From Sphingomonas pituitosa NBRC 102491 (GTDB lineage: Bacteria > Pseudomonadota > Alphaproteobacteria > Sphingomonadales > Sphingomonadaceae), in NCBI RefSeq assembly GCF_001598435.1, contig NZ_BCYY01000004.1, positions 1-64,000 on the forward strand: a stretch of DNA of 64,000 nucleotides, given 5' to 3'. Position 1 is the first letter of the stretch. Every line of letters starts with the position of its first letter. Shown here piece by piece: positions 39,511-48,626 of this stretch. The position numbers were made by a program, and so were the translations under genes. Below the pieces are notes generated by a model, which was not told the origin of the DNA, searched no databases, and saw only the letters and a list, made by a program, of their open reading frames with translations.

Positions 39511-39639
39511 TCAGGACTTAAGCGTGGTCATCTCGACCGGCTTGCCCTTGGTGCTCGGATTGGAGGCGTTCTGCTTCGGAGCCTTTTCGGCCTTCGGCTT
39601 GCGAACTTCCTTGTTGGACTTCTTCTGGCTCTTGGCCAT
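39511..39639 (-). CDS. Small Lys-rich protein, 42 residues
   Basis: The frame gives MAKSQKKSNKEVRKPKAEKA and a tail with PVEMTTLKS. It is very basic (about 12 Lys in 42). It may bind nucleic acid or the ribosome. Last of four small minus-strand genes that start with the cold-shock gene. The frame is open further upstream, but this ATG starts the conserved-looking sequence. Confidence 0.65.
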   Translation of the reverse strand: MAKSQKKSNKEVRKPKAEKAPKQNASNPSTKGKPVEMTTLKS

Positions 39640-39688
39640 AGCTGCTCCTGTGTCCTGCGCCGTCACGACCATGGCGGTCGTGATCGGG

Positions 39689-40030
39689 CTAGCGGGCGCG
39701 CTTGGCGTTCTTGCGTGCCGCATATTTGGCGTCGCGGGCAGCTTTGCGATCCGCCTCGGTCAACACCGGTACTGCCGCCGCAGCCTCTGCCGCACGGATG
39801 GCTTCGGCCTTGCTCTCGCGCTTCGCAGCGGCGAGTTCTTCGCGCTCGGCGAGTGCCGCAGCGCGCTTCTCGGCTTCGGCGCGTTCGCTCGCCAGGCGTC
39901 GTTCCTTGCCCGCCGCCAGGGTCGCAGCGTCCGCTACGGGACGCGCCCGAAGCTGGGCCAGCGCCTTGCTCTTGGCTTCGGCCGCTGCGTTGGTGCGCTC
40001 CTGAAAGCTCGGAATCTTGTATGCTGCCAT
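39689..40030 (-). CDS. DUF6481-like Ala/Glu/Arg-rich helical protein
   Basis: A 113-residue protein starting AAYKIPSFQERTNAAAEAKS, followed by an almost continuous charged helix (EAEKRAAALAEREELAAAK) and a basic tail. This is the pattern of a protein family widespread in sphingomonads, called DUF6481 from memory. The function is unknown. It starts 4 bases after the stop of the 72-residue gene. Confidence 0.75.
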   Translation of the reverse strand: MAAYKIPSFQERTNAAAEAKSKALAQLRARPVADAATLAAGKERRLASERAEAEKRAAALAEREELAAAKRESKAEAIRAAEAAAAVPVLTEADRKAARDAKYAARKNAKRAR

Positions 40031-40034
40031 GTTT

Positions 40035-40253
40035 CTACAGTCTCCCCATGCGCGTGGGCACGCGCTGGACGGCACCGGTGATCACCTTGCTGCCATAGGC
40101 CTTGGCGATGATCGCGGTATCGGCGGCGCTGTTCATCACCACGCGCGTCCCGCCGGACTGCAGCGTCTCGATCGCACTGATGACGATCTTGCGCTTGGCG
40201 CAGGTCGCGACGACATGCTCTTTGGCTGCGCTGACATTGATTGCTCTGGACAT
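40035..40253 (-). CDS. Small protein of unknown function, 72 residues
   Basis: It starts MSRAINVSAAKEHVVATCAK and ends with VQRVPTRMGRL. It has a mixed alpha/beta pattern and one Cys. The gene lies between the cold-shock gene and the DUF6481-like gene. I recognise no family. The start is the ATG at 40253 because a purine-rich site (GGAGG) lies upstream on the minus strand. Confidence 0.65.
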   Translation of the reverse strand: MSRAINVSAAKEHVVATCAKRKIVISAIETLQSGGTRVVMNSAADTAIIAKAYGSKVITGAVQRVPTRMGRL

Positions 40254-40303
40254 GACGTCCTCCGTTTCCTGAAGCAGGTTTTCCCCTGCTCGAACTGGAT
40301 GGA

Positions 40304-40333
40304 TTCGGGCGAGCATCTGGATGCCCGCCCGAA
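40304..40333 (-). promoter_or_regulatory. Long hairpin between the cold-shock gene and the 72-residue gene
   Basis: A 14-bp stem (TTCGGGCGAGCATC at 40304-40317 with GATGCCCGCCCGAA at 40320-40333, one G-T pair). No T run follows, so it may act as an RNA stabiliser or processing site rather than a true terminator. Confidence 0.4.
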
Positions 40334-40343
40334 CCGCCTTGCT

Positions 40344-40550
40344 TCAGGCAGCCTGAAGATTGACCGCCGAGGTCTTGCCCCGGTTGTCCGTCTCGAGCTC
40401 ATAGGAAACGCGCTGGTCCTTATCGAGCGTGTGCATGCCTGCGCGCTCGACGGCCGAGATGTGGACAAAGGCGTCGCCGCCGCCGCTTTCCGGCGCGATA
40501 AAGCCATAGCCCTTGTCGTTATTGAAGAATTTTACGGTTCCGGTGATCAT
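40344..40550 (-). CDS. Cold-shock domain protein
   Basis: A 68-residue single CSD protein binding single-stranded RNA or DNA. MITGTVKFFNNDKGYGFI gives RNP1 (KGYGFI) and DAFVHIS gives RNP2. First of the small-gene cluster. A 5' leader of about 200 bases without a gene precedes it, as is usual for regulated csp genes. Confidence 0.93.
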   Translation of the reverse strand: MITGTVKFFNNDKGYGFIAPESGGGDAFVHISAVERAGMHTLDKDQRVSYELETDNRGKTSAVNLQAA

Positions 40551-40779
40551 CTGGGTTTCCTTTGTCCCATGCATGACGGGCATGCGCCAAGGGCGGCGCA
40601 TCCCGGCTTCGGTGAGGCTAGAAAGGGACATAGGGAGGAGCCGAGGCGGCCCAATATCCGTCGCATGCGACGTCAGCCCCATCTATATGGGGTGCCTGAC
40701 GAAGATTGTTAGACGTGGGGTTCAGATTGTTCCGCAAGCCGTTGAGTCTTCGGAAGCGTATTCGTTCTATGAAGTCGAT

Positions 40780-41538
40780 ATGAAGCTCTCGCTTGCGCCC
40801 TTCGCCGCCTTCGCCCCTGTTGCACAGCCGCGCGGCGCCGGCACGGCCACCCCCGCCACGGCGCCGCTCTCCAGGAAGGACGAGATCGCCGCGCGCAAGC
40901 TGGAGGAGGCCAAGCAGGCCGTCGCCACGCTGGCGGCGGTGAAGACCAAGAGCAGCGACGCCCAGAAGGCCCGCGCCGCGCAGAAGGTGAAGGAGCTCAA
41001 GGCGCGGCTCCAGGCGCTCAAGATGCTTTATGCGGGCGACCCCAAGAAGCTCGCCCGCGCCGCCGCGCAGATCGCGCGCGAACTCGCCGGCGCGGTGAAG
41101 AGCTATACCAGCGCCGGCGGCAGCGCGATCGAGCTGGGCGGCGCCGATGCGGGGGATGCCTCGGCGGGCGGGCCCGCGCCGGCCGAAGCGGACGGCGCCG
41201 CGGGGGCGCCGGCAGCCGCGGGCACCGAGGTCCCGCCAAAGGGAGCCGCGACGTCGGAAACCGGCGAGGAGAAACCCGCCGGTACGACGCCGACCGCCAC
41301 CCCGGCGGAGAACGGCAAGAGCGCGGCGACGCAGGCGCGCGAAAAGGCCGACGAGGAATTCGCCCGCGAGGCCCGGGATCTGGCCCGCACGCTCAAGGCC
41401 GCGCTGCGCCGCAAGGACCCCAAGCACCGCGACGAGGACGACCGGCGCTCCGCCGAGCAGGCGCTGGCGACGGTCGACCAGACGCTGGGGGCGCTGCCGA
41501 TCGCGGACGTGGGCGCGGCGGCGCTGGCGGGACTCTAG
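40780..41538 (+). CDS. Low-complexity Ala/Lys/Glu-rich protein with coiled coils
   Basis: A 252-residue protein. Residues 30-95 are Lys/Ala/Glu-rich coiled coil (KLEEAKQAVATLAAVKTKS), followed by an Ala/Gly/Pro/Thr-rich acidic linker and another charged helix (EFAREARDLARTLKAAL). It has no signal peptide. I cannot assign a family. Confidence 0.55.
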   Translation: MKLSLAPFAAFAPVAQPRGAGTATPATAPLSRKDEIAARKLEEAKQAVATLAAVKTKSSDAQKARAAQKVKELKARLQALKMLYAGDPKKLARAAAQIARELAGAVKSYTSAGGSAIELGGADAGDASAGGPAPAEADGAAGAPAAAGTEVPPKGAATSETGEEKPAGTTPTATPAENGKSAATQAREKADEEFAREARDLARTLKAALRRKDPKHRDEDDRRSAEQALATVDQTLGALPIADVGAAALAGL

Positions 41539-41615
41539 CGGACGCACGCCGACGCTAAGCCGCGTTGCGTCGCGTGGAGCTTCCGATGGGGTCCGCCACC
41601 TGCTAGCATCGCCGC

Positions 41616-41912
41616 ATGGCCCCGGCACCCGAGCAACGGCGCAGCATCATGGCCACGATACAGGGCCTGGGCAAAGCCGTTGCCACGGTCACCGGGCTCG
41701 TCTCCGCCGTCTGCTTCCTGCCGTCGATCCCGGGGGCGATGCTGGCCGGGATGGAAACCAATCCGGCCGTGGCCGATCATCTGGTCACCGCACCGCTGCT
41801 GTTCGGCGTGTCCGCCGCCGCCGCGCTGGCGTGCATCGCGCGGATCACCCTGCTCCGTTTCGTGCTCGCCGTCGTGCCCCTCGGCGTCGTTCTGGTCCGC
41901 TGGCTATCGTGA
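41616..41912 (+). CDS. Small membrane protein of unknown function
   Basis: A 98-residue open frame with two or three hydrophobic spans (LVSAVCFLPSIPGAMLAG, APLLFGVSAAAALACI, FVLAVVPLGVVLVRWL). The start may be the ATG at 41649. No family recognised. Confidence 0.45.
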   Translation: MAPAPEQRRSIMATIQGLGKAVATVTGLVSAVCFLPSIPGAMLAGMETNPAVADHLVTAPLLFGVSAAAALACIARITLLRFVLAVVPLGVVLVRWLS

Positions 41913-41944
41913 ACGGAGCGGCCCCGGGCCGCACCCCCGATCGG

Positions 41945-42706
41945 TCACCCGATGTACCAGCCTATCCTGACCACCACGTCGCGGCCTACGCCCGGCTCTC
42001 CGCTTTTCGTGACCGGATCGGCATGCGCGGCCGCCAGCATCATCCGGGTGGCGAAAAGAAAATTGCGGTCGAACTCCGGCTGCCGCCAGGCCGGGGCGGG
42101 CCCCTCCCGGGGCGGCAGGTCGACCTGGGGATCTCGGCAGTACAGGCTCAGATCGGCCAGCACCCGGCATGTCGCGCGGATGGTGTTGGACGCGCCCGCC
42201 CGCCGCGCGGAGGCCGGATAGAAATCACCGGGGTTGAACGGCGCCGTCGTCAAGGGCAGCGCACGCTGCTCCGAAATGCCGGTCGGCGGCCCGCTCGGCG
42301 CGCGATCCGCGACGGAGACGATCTCGCGGATCAGCACGGTGGGGGTGACCTTCGGCCTGGCCGGCATCGGCTGCACCCGATAATATTGCATGCGGGTCAG
42401 CGCGGCGTCGAGAAGCGGATCCGCCTCGCGCTGCTGCGCCCGGTCGCTGGAAAGCGCCCGCTGCCAGAAGGTCCTGGTATCAGCGGTGCCGCCGTCGGCC
42501 GCGGGAATGCAGAAGGTCAGTGTGTCTCGGTCGACAGCGCATTGCAGCGTGATCGTGACCGGCGTCGCGGGAAGCGCCGCGATCCCCTCCACGCTGAGCG
42601 CGCGAGCGGCCGCGGTGGGTGATGCGAGCACCACGCCTTGGGCCAGCGGCACCGGCGGCGCGATCTTCGTCGCCCACAACTGCGCGAGCATCAGTGCCGC
42701 AAGCAT
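41945..42706 (-). CDS. Secreted protein of unknown function
   Basis: A 253-residue protein with a short N-terminal hydrophobic stretch (LAALMLAQLW) and a repeat-like layout: a strand with one Cys in TITLQCAVDRDTLTFCIP and a second with two Cys in IRATCRVLADLSLYCRDP. The two halves may be duplicated units resembling periplasmic TonB-C-like domains. Tentative. Confidence 0.55.
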   Translation of the reverse strand: MLAALMLAQLWATKIAPPVPLAQGVVLASPTAAARALSVEGIAALPATPVTITLQCAVDRDTLTFCIPAADGGTADTRTFWQRALSSDRAQQREADPLLDAALTRMQYYRVQPMPARPKVTPTVLIREIVSVADRAPSGPPTGISEQRALPLTTAPFNPGDFYPASARRAGASNTIRATCRVLADLSLYCRDPQVDLPPREGPAPAWRQPEFDRNFLFATRMMLAAAHADPVTKSGEPGVGRDVVVRIGWYIG

Positions 42707-42788
42707 CCCGTTCCCCCATCAGCAGCTCCCGCGGCCGCTCGGCGCGACGATATTGGCGCGCTCCGTTCAAAAAGGCGAACAACCGCGT

Positions 42789-43706
42789 TCAGAGCTGCCC
42801 GAAGCACCAGCGCAGGACCGACTTCTGCGCGTGCAGCCGGTTCTCCGCCTCGGGCCAGATCAGCGACTGCGGGCCGTCGATCACCGCGTCTGTCACTTCC
42901 TCGCCGCGATGCGCGGGCAGGCAGTGAAGGAACTTCGCGTCGGGCTTGGCGGCGGCCATCAGCGCCGCGTCGACCTGGAAGGGCATCATCGCCGCGAGCT
43001 TGGTCTCGGCATGGGCCTGGCCCATCGAGATCCAGGTATCGGTGACGATAACGTCCGCGCCTTCCGCCGCCTCGCGCGCGGTGCCGACCACGCGGGCGCG
43101 GCCCTTAGCGCGGGCAACGTCGGCGTCGCTCGGCTGATAGCCCTGCGGGCAGGCGGCGACGACGTCGAACTCCATCAGCCCGGCGGCCTCCATGATCGAG
43201 GCGAGCACGTTGTTGCCGTCGCCCAGCCACGCGACCTTGAGGCCCGGCAGCGCCTTGCCGCTTTCCAGGATGGTCAGCAGGTCCGCCATGATCTGGCAGG
43301 GGTGCGAGGCATCGGTAAGGCCGTTGATGACCGGCACGGAGGCATGCGCCGCCATGTCGAGCACCTTCTGGTGATCGTCGGTACGAATCATGATCGCGTC
43401 GACATAGCCCGAGAGGACGCGCGCGGTATCCGCAATGCTCTCGCCGCGGCCGAGCTGCATCGATCCGGCATCCATCACGATGCTGGTGCCGCCGAGCTGG
43501 CGGATCGCCATGTCGAACGAGACCCGGGTGCGCGTGCTGTTCTTCTCGAAGATCATCGCCAGCGTGTGGCCGGCCAGCGGGGCATCGGCATCGGCCTTGC
43601 CCTTGGGCCAGCCGGCCCGCACGGTCTTGCGGGCCATCGCGTCGTTCAGCATCGCCGCGATCGCGTGCGCGCCGGCATCGGTGAGATCGATAAAGTGGCG
43701 GGTCAT
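42789..43706 (-). CDS. argF: Ornithine carbamoyltransferase
   Basis: A 305-residue arginine-biosynthesis enzyme making citrulline from ornithine and carbamoyl phosphate. The carbamoyl-phosphate loop is [13 protein letters not shown]. Then [23 protein letters not shown], the ornithine-binding DTWISMGQ, and [13 protein letters not shown] are present. The ATG at 43706 is preceded by GGAGG. It follows argD on the same strand across a repeat-filled gap. Confidence 0.96.
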   Translation of the reverse strand: MTRHFIDLTDAGAHAIAAMLNDAMARKTVRAGWPKGKADADAPLAGHTLAMIFEKNSTRTRVSFDMAIRQLGGTSIVMDAGSMQLGRGESIADTARVLSGYVDAIMIRTDDHQKVLDMAAHASVPVINGLTDASHPCQIMADLLTILESGKALPGLKVAWLGDGNNVLASIMEAAGLMEFDVVAACPQGYQPSDADVARAKGRARVVGTAREAAEGADVIVTDTWISMGQAHAETKLAAMMPFQVDAALMAAAKPDAKFLHCLPAHRGEEVTDAVIDGPQSLIWPEAENRLHAQKSVLRWCFGQL

Positions 43707-43711
43707 GGTTT

Positions 43712-43862
43712 CCTCCCTCGCGTCAGCGGAAGAGGGGGACCGCCGGCGAAGCCGGTGGTGGAAGGGGAGTTCCCCCCGGACCACCGGTATCTCGCGCCGC
43801 GGGGATTCCCCCTCCACCATGCTGCGCATGGTCCCCCTCCCCCGCTTGCGCGGGAGAGGAAA
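43712..43862. repeat. Palindromic repeat (family 3) between argD and argF
   Basis: A roughly 150-base stretch with inverted ends (CCTCCCTCG at the left, CGGGAGAGG at the right) and two inner hairpins, ACCGCCGGC-GAA-GCCGGTGGT and ACCATG-CTGCG-CATGGT. It occupies nearly all of the argD-argF gap. Confidence 0.65.
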
Positions 43863-43866
43863 CACT

Positions 43867-45063
43867 TCAGTTGGTGGTGGCCGGTGCAAAGCTGCGCGCG
43901 CCCGCGCTCAGCTTGTCGACCGCCTCGGCGATGTGGCTTTCGTCGATCACCAGCGGCGGCAGCACGCGGAACACGTTCTCGCCCGCCGCCACGGTCAGCA
44001 GCCCGTGATGATCGCGCAGATGGGCGACGAAGTCGCGGCTCACCGCCGTGTCCTTCATCTTGATGCCGAGCATCAGGCCCTTGCCGCGAATTTCCTCGAA
44101 CAGGTGATCATGGTTGGGGATCAGTTGCTCGAAGGCCTGGCGGAGACGCTCGCCCATGCGGGTGACGTGCTCGAGGAAGCCGGGCTCCTCCATCACGTCG
44201 AGCACCGCCATGCCGGCCGCCATCGCCAGCGGGTTGCCGCCATAGGTGGAGCCGTGGGTGCCCGCGACCATCCCCTTGGCCGCTTCCGCGGTGGCGAGGC
44301 AGGCGCCGAGCGGGAAGCCCGCGCCGATGCCCTTGGCCGAGGTCATGATGTCGGGCGTGATGCCGTAATGCTCATAGGCCCACATCTTGCCGGTACGGCC
44401 ATAGCCGCACTGGATCTCGTCGAGGATCAGCAACAGGCCGTGCTCGTCCGCGGCCTTGCGCAGGCCCTGGATGAATTCGACCGTGCCGGCGGTCATGCCG
44501 CCCTCGCCCTGGATCGTCTCGACCAGGAAGCCCGCGGTCTCCCCGTCGATCTTGGCGAGCGCGCCCTCCAGATCGTTGAACGGCACATAGTCGAAGCCCG
44601 GCAGCAGCGGCTCGAATCCGTCGCGCATCTTGCCCTGGTCGGTCGCCGAGATCGCCCCCAGCGAACGGCCGTGAAAGGCGTTCTTGAAGGTGATCAGCTT
44701 GTGCCGCTGCGGGTTGCCGTTGGCATAGTGATAACGGCGCGCGGTCTTGATCGCGCACTCGATCGCCTCGACGCCCGAATTGGTGAAGAACACCGTGTCG
44801 GCGAAGCTGTGCTTCAGGATCCGCTCGGCCAGCGCCTCGCCCTGGGGGCTGCCGTAGAGGTTCGAGACGTGCATCAGCGTGGCCGCCTGGTCGGCGATCG
44901 CCTTCACCAGATGCGGATGGCCATGGCCCAGCGCGTTGACGGCGATACCCGCGGCGAAATCGAGATAGCGTTCCCCTCGTTCACCGATCAGGTAGCAGCC
45001 CTCGCCTCGCACCGGCCGCACACCGCACCGCGGGTAGACGGGCATGAGCGGGGTGATGGTCAT
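43867..45063 (-). CDS. argD: Acetylornithine aminotransferase
   Basis: A 398-residue class-III PLP transaminase. [60 protein letters not shown] and [18 protein letters not shown] are present. The PLP Lys is in [15 protein letters not shown]. It acts before argF in arginine synthesis. The ATG at 45063 is used because it starts the family sequence. Confidence 0.95.
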   Translation of the reverse strand: MTITPLMPVYPRCGVRPVRGEGCYLIGERGERYLDFAAGIAVNALGHGHPHLVKAIADQAATLMHVSNLYGSPQGEALAERILKHSFADTVFFTNSGVEAIECAIKTARRYHYANGNPQRHKLITFKNAFHGRSLGAISATDQGKMRDGFEPLLPGFDYVPFNDLEGALAKIDGETAGFLVETIQGEGGMTAGTVEFIQGLRKAADEHGLLLILDEIQCGYGRTGKMWAYEHYGITPDIMTSAKGIGAGFPLGACLATAEAAKGMVAGTHGSTYGGNPLAMAAGMAVLDVMEEPGFLEHVTRMGERLRQAFEQLIPNHDHLFEEIRGKGLMLGIKMKDTAVSRDFVAHLRDHHGLLTVAAGENVFRVLPPLVIDESHIAEAVDKLSAGARSFAPATTN

Positions 45064-45112
45064 GGGAACTGTACTCCTTACGACGAAAAGGTTGGGGAAA
45101 ACTCCAGAAACG

Positions 45113-45140
45113 CAAAAGGGCGACCTATCCGGGCCGCCCT
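45113..45140 (-). terminator. Rho-independent terminator after the patatin-like gene
   Basis: Read on the minus strand, AGGGCGGCC and GGTCGCCCT arms (45140-45132 with 45125-45117) are followed by TTTT. It separates the patatin gene from argD. Confidence 0.7.
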
Positions 45141-45183
45141 CTCGCACGTCTAGGGCCGCTTGTGGCCGCAGGTCAACCTGCCT

Positions 45184-46629
45184 TTATGGCTGTGTGGGCA
45201 CGCGGTGATTCCATTGCTGCGCGGCGCCCCGCCCGCGGCCGTAATCGGCGGTGCAGGCCATGTACCAGGGGTAGAACTGCATCGGCCTGGCCTTGGCATC
45301 GATCGCCTGCCACTGCGCGCAGCTCTTGCCGTTGAAGACATGATCCTGCGGCGCCCCGCCGCCCGGCGCGCGGGTGAGCGAGGCCATGCGCAGCCAGCCA
45401 TATTCCAGGCCCAGCGCTTCCACCTGCGCGGCCGAGAAGCTGTACACCTGCGTCTCCAGCAGATCGACCGCGCGCAGCCCGCCGGAAACCGCGGAGAAGC
45501 GCTGCATCGGCGCATCGGTGCCGCTCCAGCTGCCCGGCTCCATCGAGGTGTTCACCATCAGCGTGATCTCGGCCTTGCCGCCCGGGCCCGCCGCATCGAA
45601 CGCCCGCAGCACCGGCTGGAGGAACATGCCGAAGCGGGCGCCGCCGTCCATGTACATCTCGGTCCGCTCGGTCTGCGGCGCCGCGGCGGCACCCTCGGCG
45701 CGACGCTGGAGCGTCACCGGCGGCACGCCCGGCGGTACCGACGACGAAGCGAGCAGCGCATCGACATAGCAACCCTGGATCCGCTCCGCCTCGGCACGCG
45801 GCAGGCCCGCTGCCAGCATCGGTGCGGCGAGTGCGGTGAGGTCGATCGCATAGGCCTTGCCGTCGTCGAGGTTGCTGACGCCGACGAGCAGCAGACGGTT
45901 CTTCTGCCCCTCCTCGGCGACGGCGCGCAGCGTGCCCAGGCTGATGATCCGGCGCAGCCGCGCACGCAGCGGCGCGAAGCTCGCGCTCGATCCCTTGAGC
46001 AACGCCCCCAGGGCCGCGCCGCCGCCGCGCACGCGCAGCAGATCGGCTTCCTTGAGGATCGAATAGGCTAGCACGAGATCCCCGACGTTGGACGTGCCCG
46101 GCTTCACCACGAACCCCGTCGCGCCTTCCGCGCCCGAGAGCGGGCCGTCGACCCACGCGGCATAGTCGCGGTCGCCCGGCACCGGCTGGTTGGCGAGGAA
46201 CAGCAAGGTGCTCTGCAGCGAGCCGGTGCTGACGCCGGTGACGATATCCCAGGTGGGCAGCCCGCCCTTCTCGGCCATGCCGTAGAAGAAGCCCGCGCCG
46301 AACGCGCCGTGCTGGCCGCCGCCGCTCAGGGCAAGGAACCGGTCGGGCTCGGTCGCCATGGCGAGAGCGCCGGGCTGCGCGGTCGCCCGCAGCCGCGTCG
46401 CGCGGCGGGCGCGCAGTGCCGAACCCAGCTGGTCGGCGGCACGATCGGTCACGCGCGACAGCATGTCGCCGGCGACCGGCAACACCGCCTTCGCCTGCCA
46501 TGCCGGGCTGACGCTGATCGGCAGCATCGTATAGTTGCAGCCGATGATCGGCTTCGGTCGCGGCTGGGTACAACCGGCGAGCGAAAGTCCTGCGGCAACG
46601 ACCGCAACCACCGAACGCAGTATTTTCAT
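45184..46629 (-). CDS. Patatin-like phospholipase lipoprotein
   Basis: A 481-residue protein with a lipobox (LSLAGC, Cys20). The patatin oxyanion motif GGGQHG is at 103-108, the nucleophile Ser134 lies in GVSTG, and the catalytic Asp is in EMYMDGGARF (about residue 344). The family hydrolyses acyl chains of phospholipids. A lipidated patatin would act at the outer membrane or periplasm. Its length exceeds the bare patatin domain (about 200), leaving an uncharacterised C-terminal part of about 130 residues. Confidence 0.88.
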   Translation of the reverse strand: MKILRSVVAVVAAGLSLAGCTQPRPKPIIGCNYTMLPISVSPAWQAKAVLPVAGDMLSRVTDRAADQLGSALRARRATRLRATAQPGALAMATEPDRFLALSGGGQHGAFGAGFFYGMAEKGGLPTWDIVTGVSTGSLQSTLLFLANQPVPGDRDYAAWVDGPLSGAEGATGFVVKPGTSNVGDLVLAYSILKEADLLRVRGGGAALGALLKGSSASFAPLRARLRRIISLGTLRAVAEEGQKNRLLLVGVSNLDDGKAYAIDLTALAAPMLAAGLPRAEAERIQGCYVDALLASSSVPPGVPPVTLQRRAEGAAAAPQTERTEMYMDGGARFGMFLQPVLRAFDAAGPGGKAEITLMVNTSMEPGSWSGTDAPMQRFSAVSGGLRAVDLLETQVYSFSAAQVEALGLEYGWLRMASLTRAPGGGAPQDHVFNGKSCAQWQAIDAKARPMQFYPWYMACTADYGRGRGAAQQWNHRVPTQP

Positions 46630-46814
46630 ACAAGCCCCTCCCCATGACGGACCACGCCCCCGCGCGGCCCTGCATCCCGTCTTACGCCTAAACCGGTTTT
46701 ACTTCGTAACGATTTCGGAGCGGCACGAAGATGCGTCGGCTTTTCGCGGGGAACGGAGGTGCGTCCGACGGTGGCGGCGGCGCAGCGCGCGTCGGCCCCT
46801 CGAGGCGCGTCCGC

Positions 46815-47654
46815 TCAGCTCTTGATCTTCCAGCCGCGGCGCAGGAGCGTGTAGCAGAACAGCCCCAGCACCACGTCCAGCGTCAGGATCACGATCGTGC
46901 CGAGCAGGATCGGCGAATCGGCGACGCCCAGAAAGCCGTAGCGGAAGCCCGAGATGATGTAGAAAAACGGGTTGGCATGGCTGATCGCGCGGAACACCGG
47001 CGACAGGTTCTCTACCGAATAGAAGGTGCCCGAAAGCAGCGACAGCGGCGCCACGACGAAGTTGGTGATCGCCGCGGCGTGATCGAACTTCTCCGCCCAG
47101 ATCGAGGTCAGCACCCCCATCAGCGCGAGGAACAGCGAGCCGAGAAAGCCGAACCAGAGGACGGCCCAGAGATGCGCGGGAAACACGTGGACGCCCCACA
47201 GCGCCATCGCCAGCCAAACCGCGCCGCCGACGCAGAAGGCGCGCGTCACCGATCCGCCGGCCAGTGCCGCCAGCATCTCGCCGGTGGAGAGCGGCGGCAT
47301 CAGATAATCGACGATCGTCCCCTGGATCTTGCCGACGAGCAGGGAGAAGCTGGCATTGGCGAACGCGTTCTGCAGCATGCCCATCACGATCAGGCCGGGC
47401 GCGATGAAATCGGCGTAGTGAATCGGGACACCGTCGAGCACCAGCATGCGGCCCCCGCCGCCCAGCGCCACCGTGAAGATCACCAGATACAGCAGGGTGG
47501 TGACGGCCGGCGCCCACACCGTCTGGAGCTGCACCTTGAAGAAACGGCGCACCTCCTTGATATAGAGGGTGCGCAAGCCTCCCCAGTTGACGTTGCGAAT
47601 CACCGGAACGCCCGGCTCGGGAAGCTGTGAACCGATTTCGGGGTGGCTGCTCAT
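46815..47654 (-). CDS. ABC-2-type transporter permease
   Basis: A 279-residue inner-membrane permease with six spans and the ABC-2 signature ANPFFYIISGFRYGFLG near the C-terminus. The N-terminal GGLRTLYIKEVRRFFKVQLQTVWAPAV is typical of permeases exporting polysaccharides, lipids or drugs. No ATPase gene is adjacent in this window, so the partner lies elsewhere or further along the strand. Confidence 0.88.
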   Translation of the reverse strand: MSSHPEIGSQLPEPGVPVIRNVNWGGLRTLYIKEVRRFFKVQLQTVWAPAVTTLLYLVIFTVALGGGGRMLVLDGVPIHYADFIAPGLIVMGMLQNAFANASFSLLVGKIQGTIVDYLMPPLSTGEMLAALAGGSVTRAFCVGGAVWLAMALWGVHVFPAHLWAVLWFGFLGSLFLALMGVLTSIWAEKFDHAAAITNFVVAPLSLLSGTFYSVENLSPVFRAISHANPFFYIISGFRYGFLGVADSPILLGTIVILTLDVVLGLFCYTLLRRGWKIKS

Positions 47655-47706
47655 GATGCGATCGCGTACCCGCTGACGCTGCCGCCCGCAAGACGAAGGA
47701 ACCGAA

Positions 47707-48444
47707 GTGAGCTGGACCGACGAGCGTATCGAGACGCTGAAGAAGATGTGGGACAGCGGCCTGACCGCGACGCAGATCGCCGAGGAACTGGGCGGCGTGT
47801 CGCGCAACGCGGTGATCGGCAAGGCGCACCGCCTCGGCCTGCCCTCGCGCCCGTCGCCGGTGAAGTCCAACGAAGCCAAGGCCGCGGCGGCTGCGGCGGC
47901 AGCGCCCGCTGCGCCGGCCGAGCCCAAGCCGGCGCCCGCGCCGAAGCCCGCGCCTGCGCCGGCCGCACCGCGCGTCCAGGCGGCGGCTCCGGCGCCCGCG
48001 CCGCGTCCGGCGGCCCCTGCCCCCGCCGCATCTGCTCCGGCCGCAGACGCGGACGCGGACGTCGACGGCGATGCGCCCGAACCCGCGGCACCCCGCGCGC
48101 CGCAGCAGGTGCTGCGCTCGGTCGGCCCGGGCGGCTTCATCCGCCAGAATCCGGGCGAGCAGGCCCCGCCGAGCGCGCCCGCCCCGCCGCGCCGCCTTGT
48201 CCCCGCCAAGCCGAGCGAGGCGATCGCCGGCAAGACGACGCTGCTCGATCTGAACGACAAGATCTGCAAATGGCCGCTCGGCCATCCGGGCGAGCCGGAC
48301 TTCCACTTCTGCGGCGACAAGGTGAACCCGGGCTTCCCGTACTGCGTCGCGCATTGCGGCCATGCCTATCAGGCGCAGCTGCCCCGCCGCGATCGTCGCC
48401 CGGCGCCGACCATGCCCTTTGGCGGCACGCCGCGCCCGCGCTGA
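47707..48444 (+). CDS. gcrA: GcrA cell-cycle regulator
   Basis: A 245-residue GcrA, the sigma-70-bound transcription factor that works at CcrM-methylated GANTC sites. The N-terminal SWTDERIETLKKMWDSGLTA followed by EELGGVSRNAVIGKAHRLGL is the DNA-binding helix-turn-helix. A long Ala/Pro-rich linker is followed by the C-terminal sigma-interacting domain (KICKWPLGHPGEPDFHFCG, then PYCVAHC). The linker is longer than in Caulobacter GcrA. It starts with GTG. Confidence is high for the family. Confidence 0.95.
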   Translation: MSWTDERIETLKKMWDSGLTATQIAEELGGVSRNAVIGKAHRLGLPSRPSPVKSNEAKAAAAAAAAPAAPAEPKPAPAPKPAPAPAAPRVQAAAPAPAPRPAAPAPAASAPAADADADVDGDAPEPAAPRAPQQVLRSVGPGGFIRQNPGEQAPPSAPAPPRRLVPAKPSEAIAGKTTLLDLNDKICKWPLGHPGEPDFHFCGDKVNPGFPYCVAHCGHAYQAQLPRRDRRPAPTMPFGGTPRPR

Positions 48445-48626
48445 GCGAAATCGCCTGAGGAGGCGCGACGGCCCTCGCCGCGCCTCCCCGGCTTCTTCGC
48501 ACGCTTCAATATTGTTAGACTTGCGCAATAACGCCTTCTTAGGCCTGACGAAATTACGAGTCTTCCCGCGACGGGCAAGGGCAAGGTCACCTGCCTTGTT
48601 CACCCGTTCGCACGCTGGGAGTCTCT

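Noticed and set aside
39370..40098. A 242-codon plus-strand frame over the small-gene cluster
   Set aside because: It runs antisense to three small genes with clear starts, and only its first 40 codons fall in non-coding DNA.
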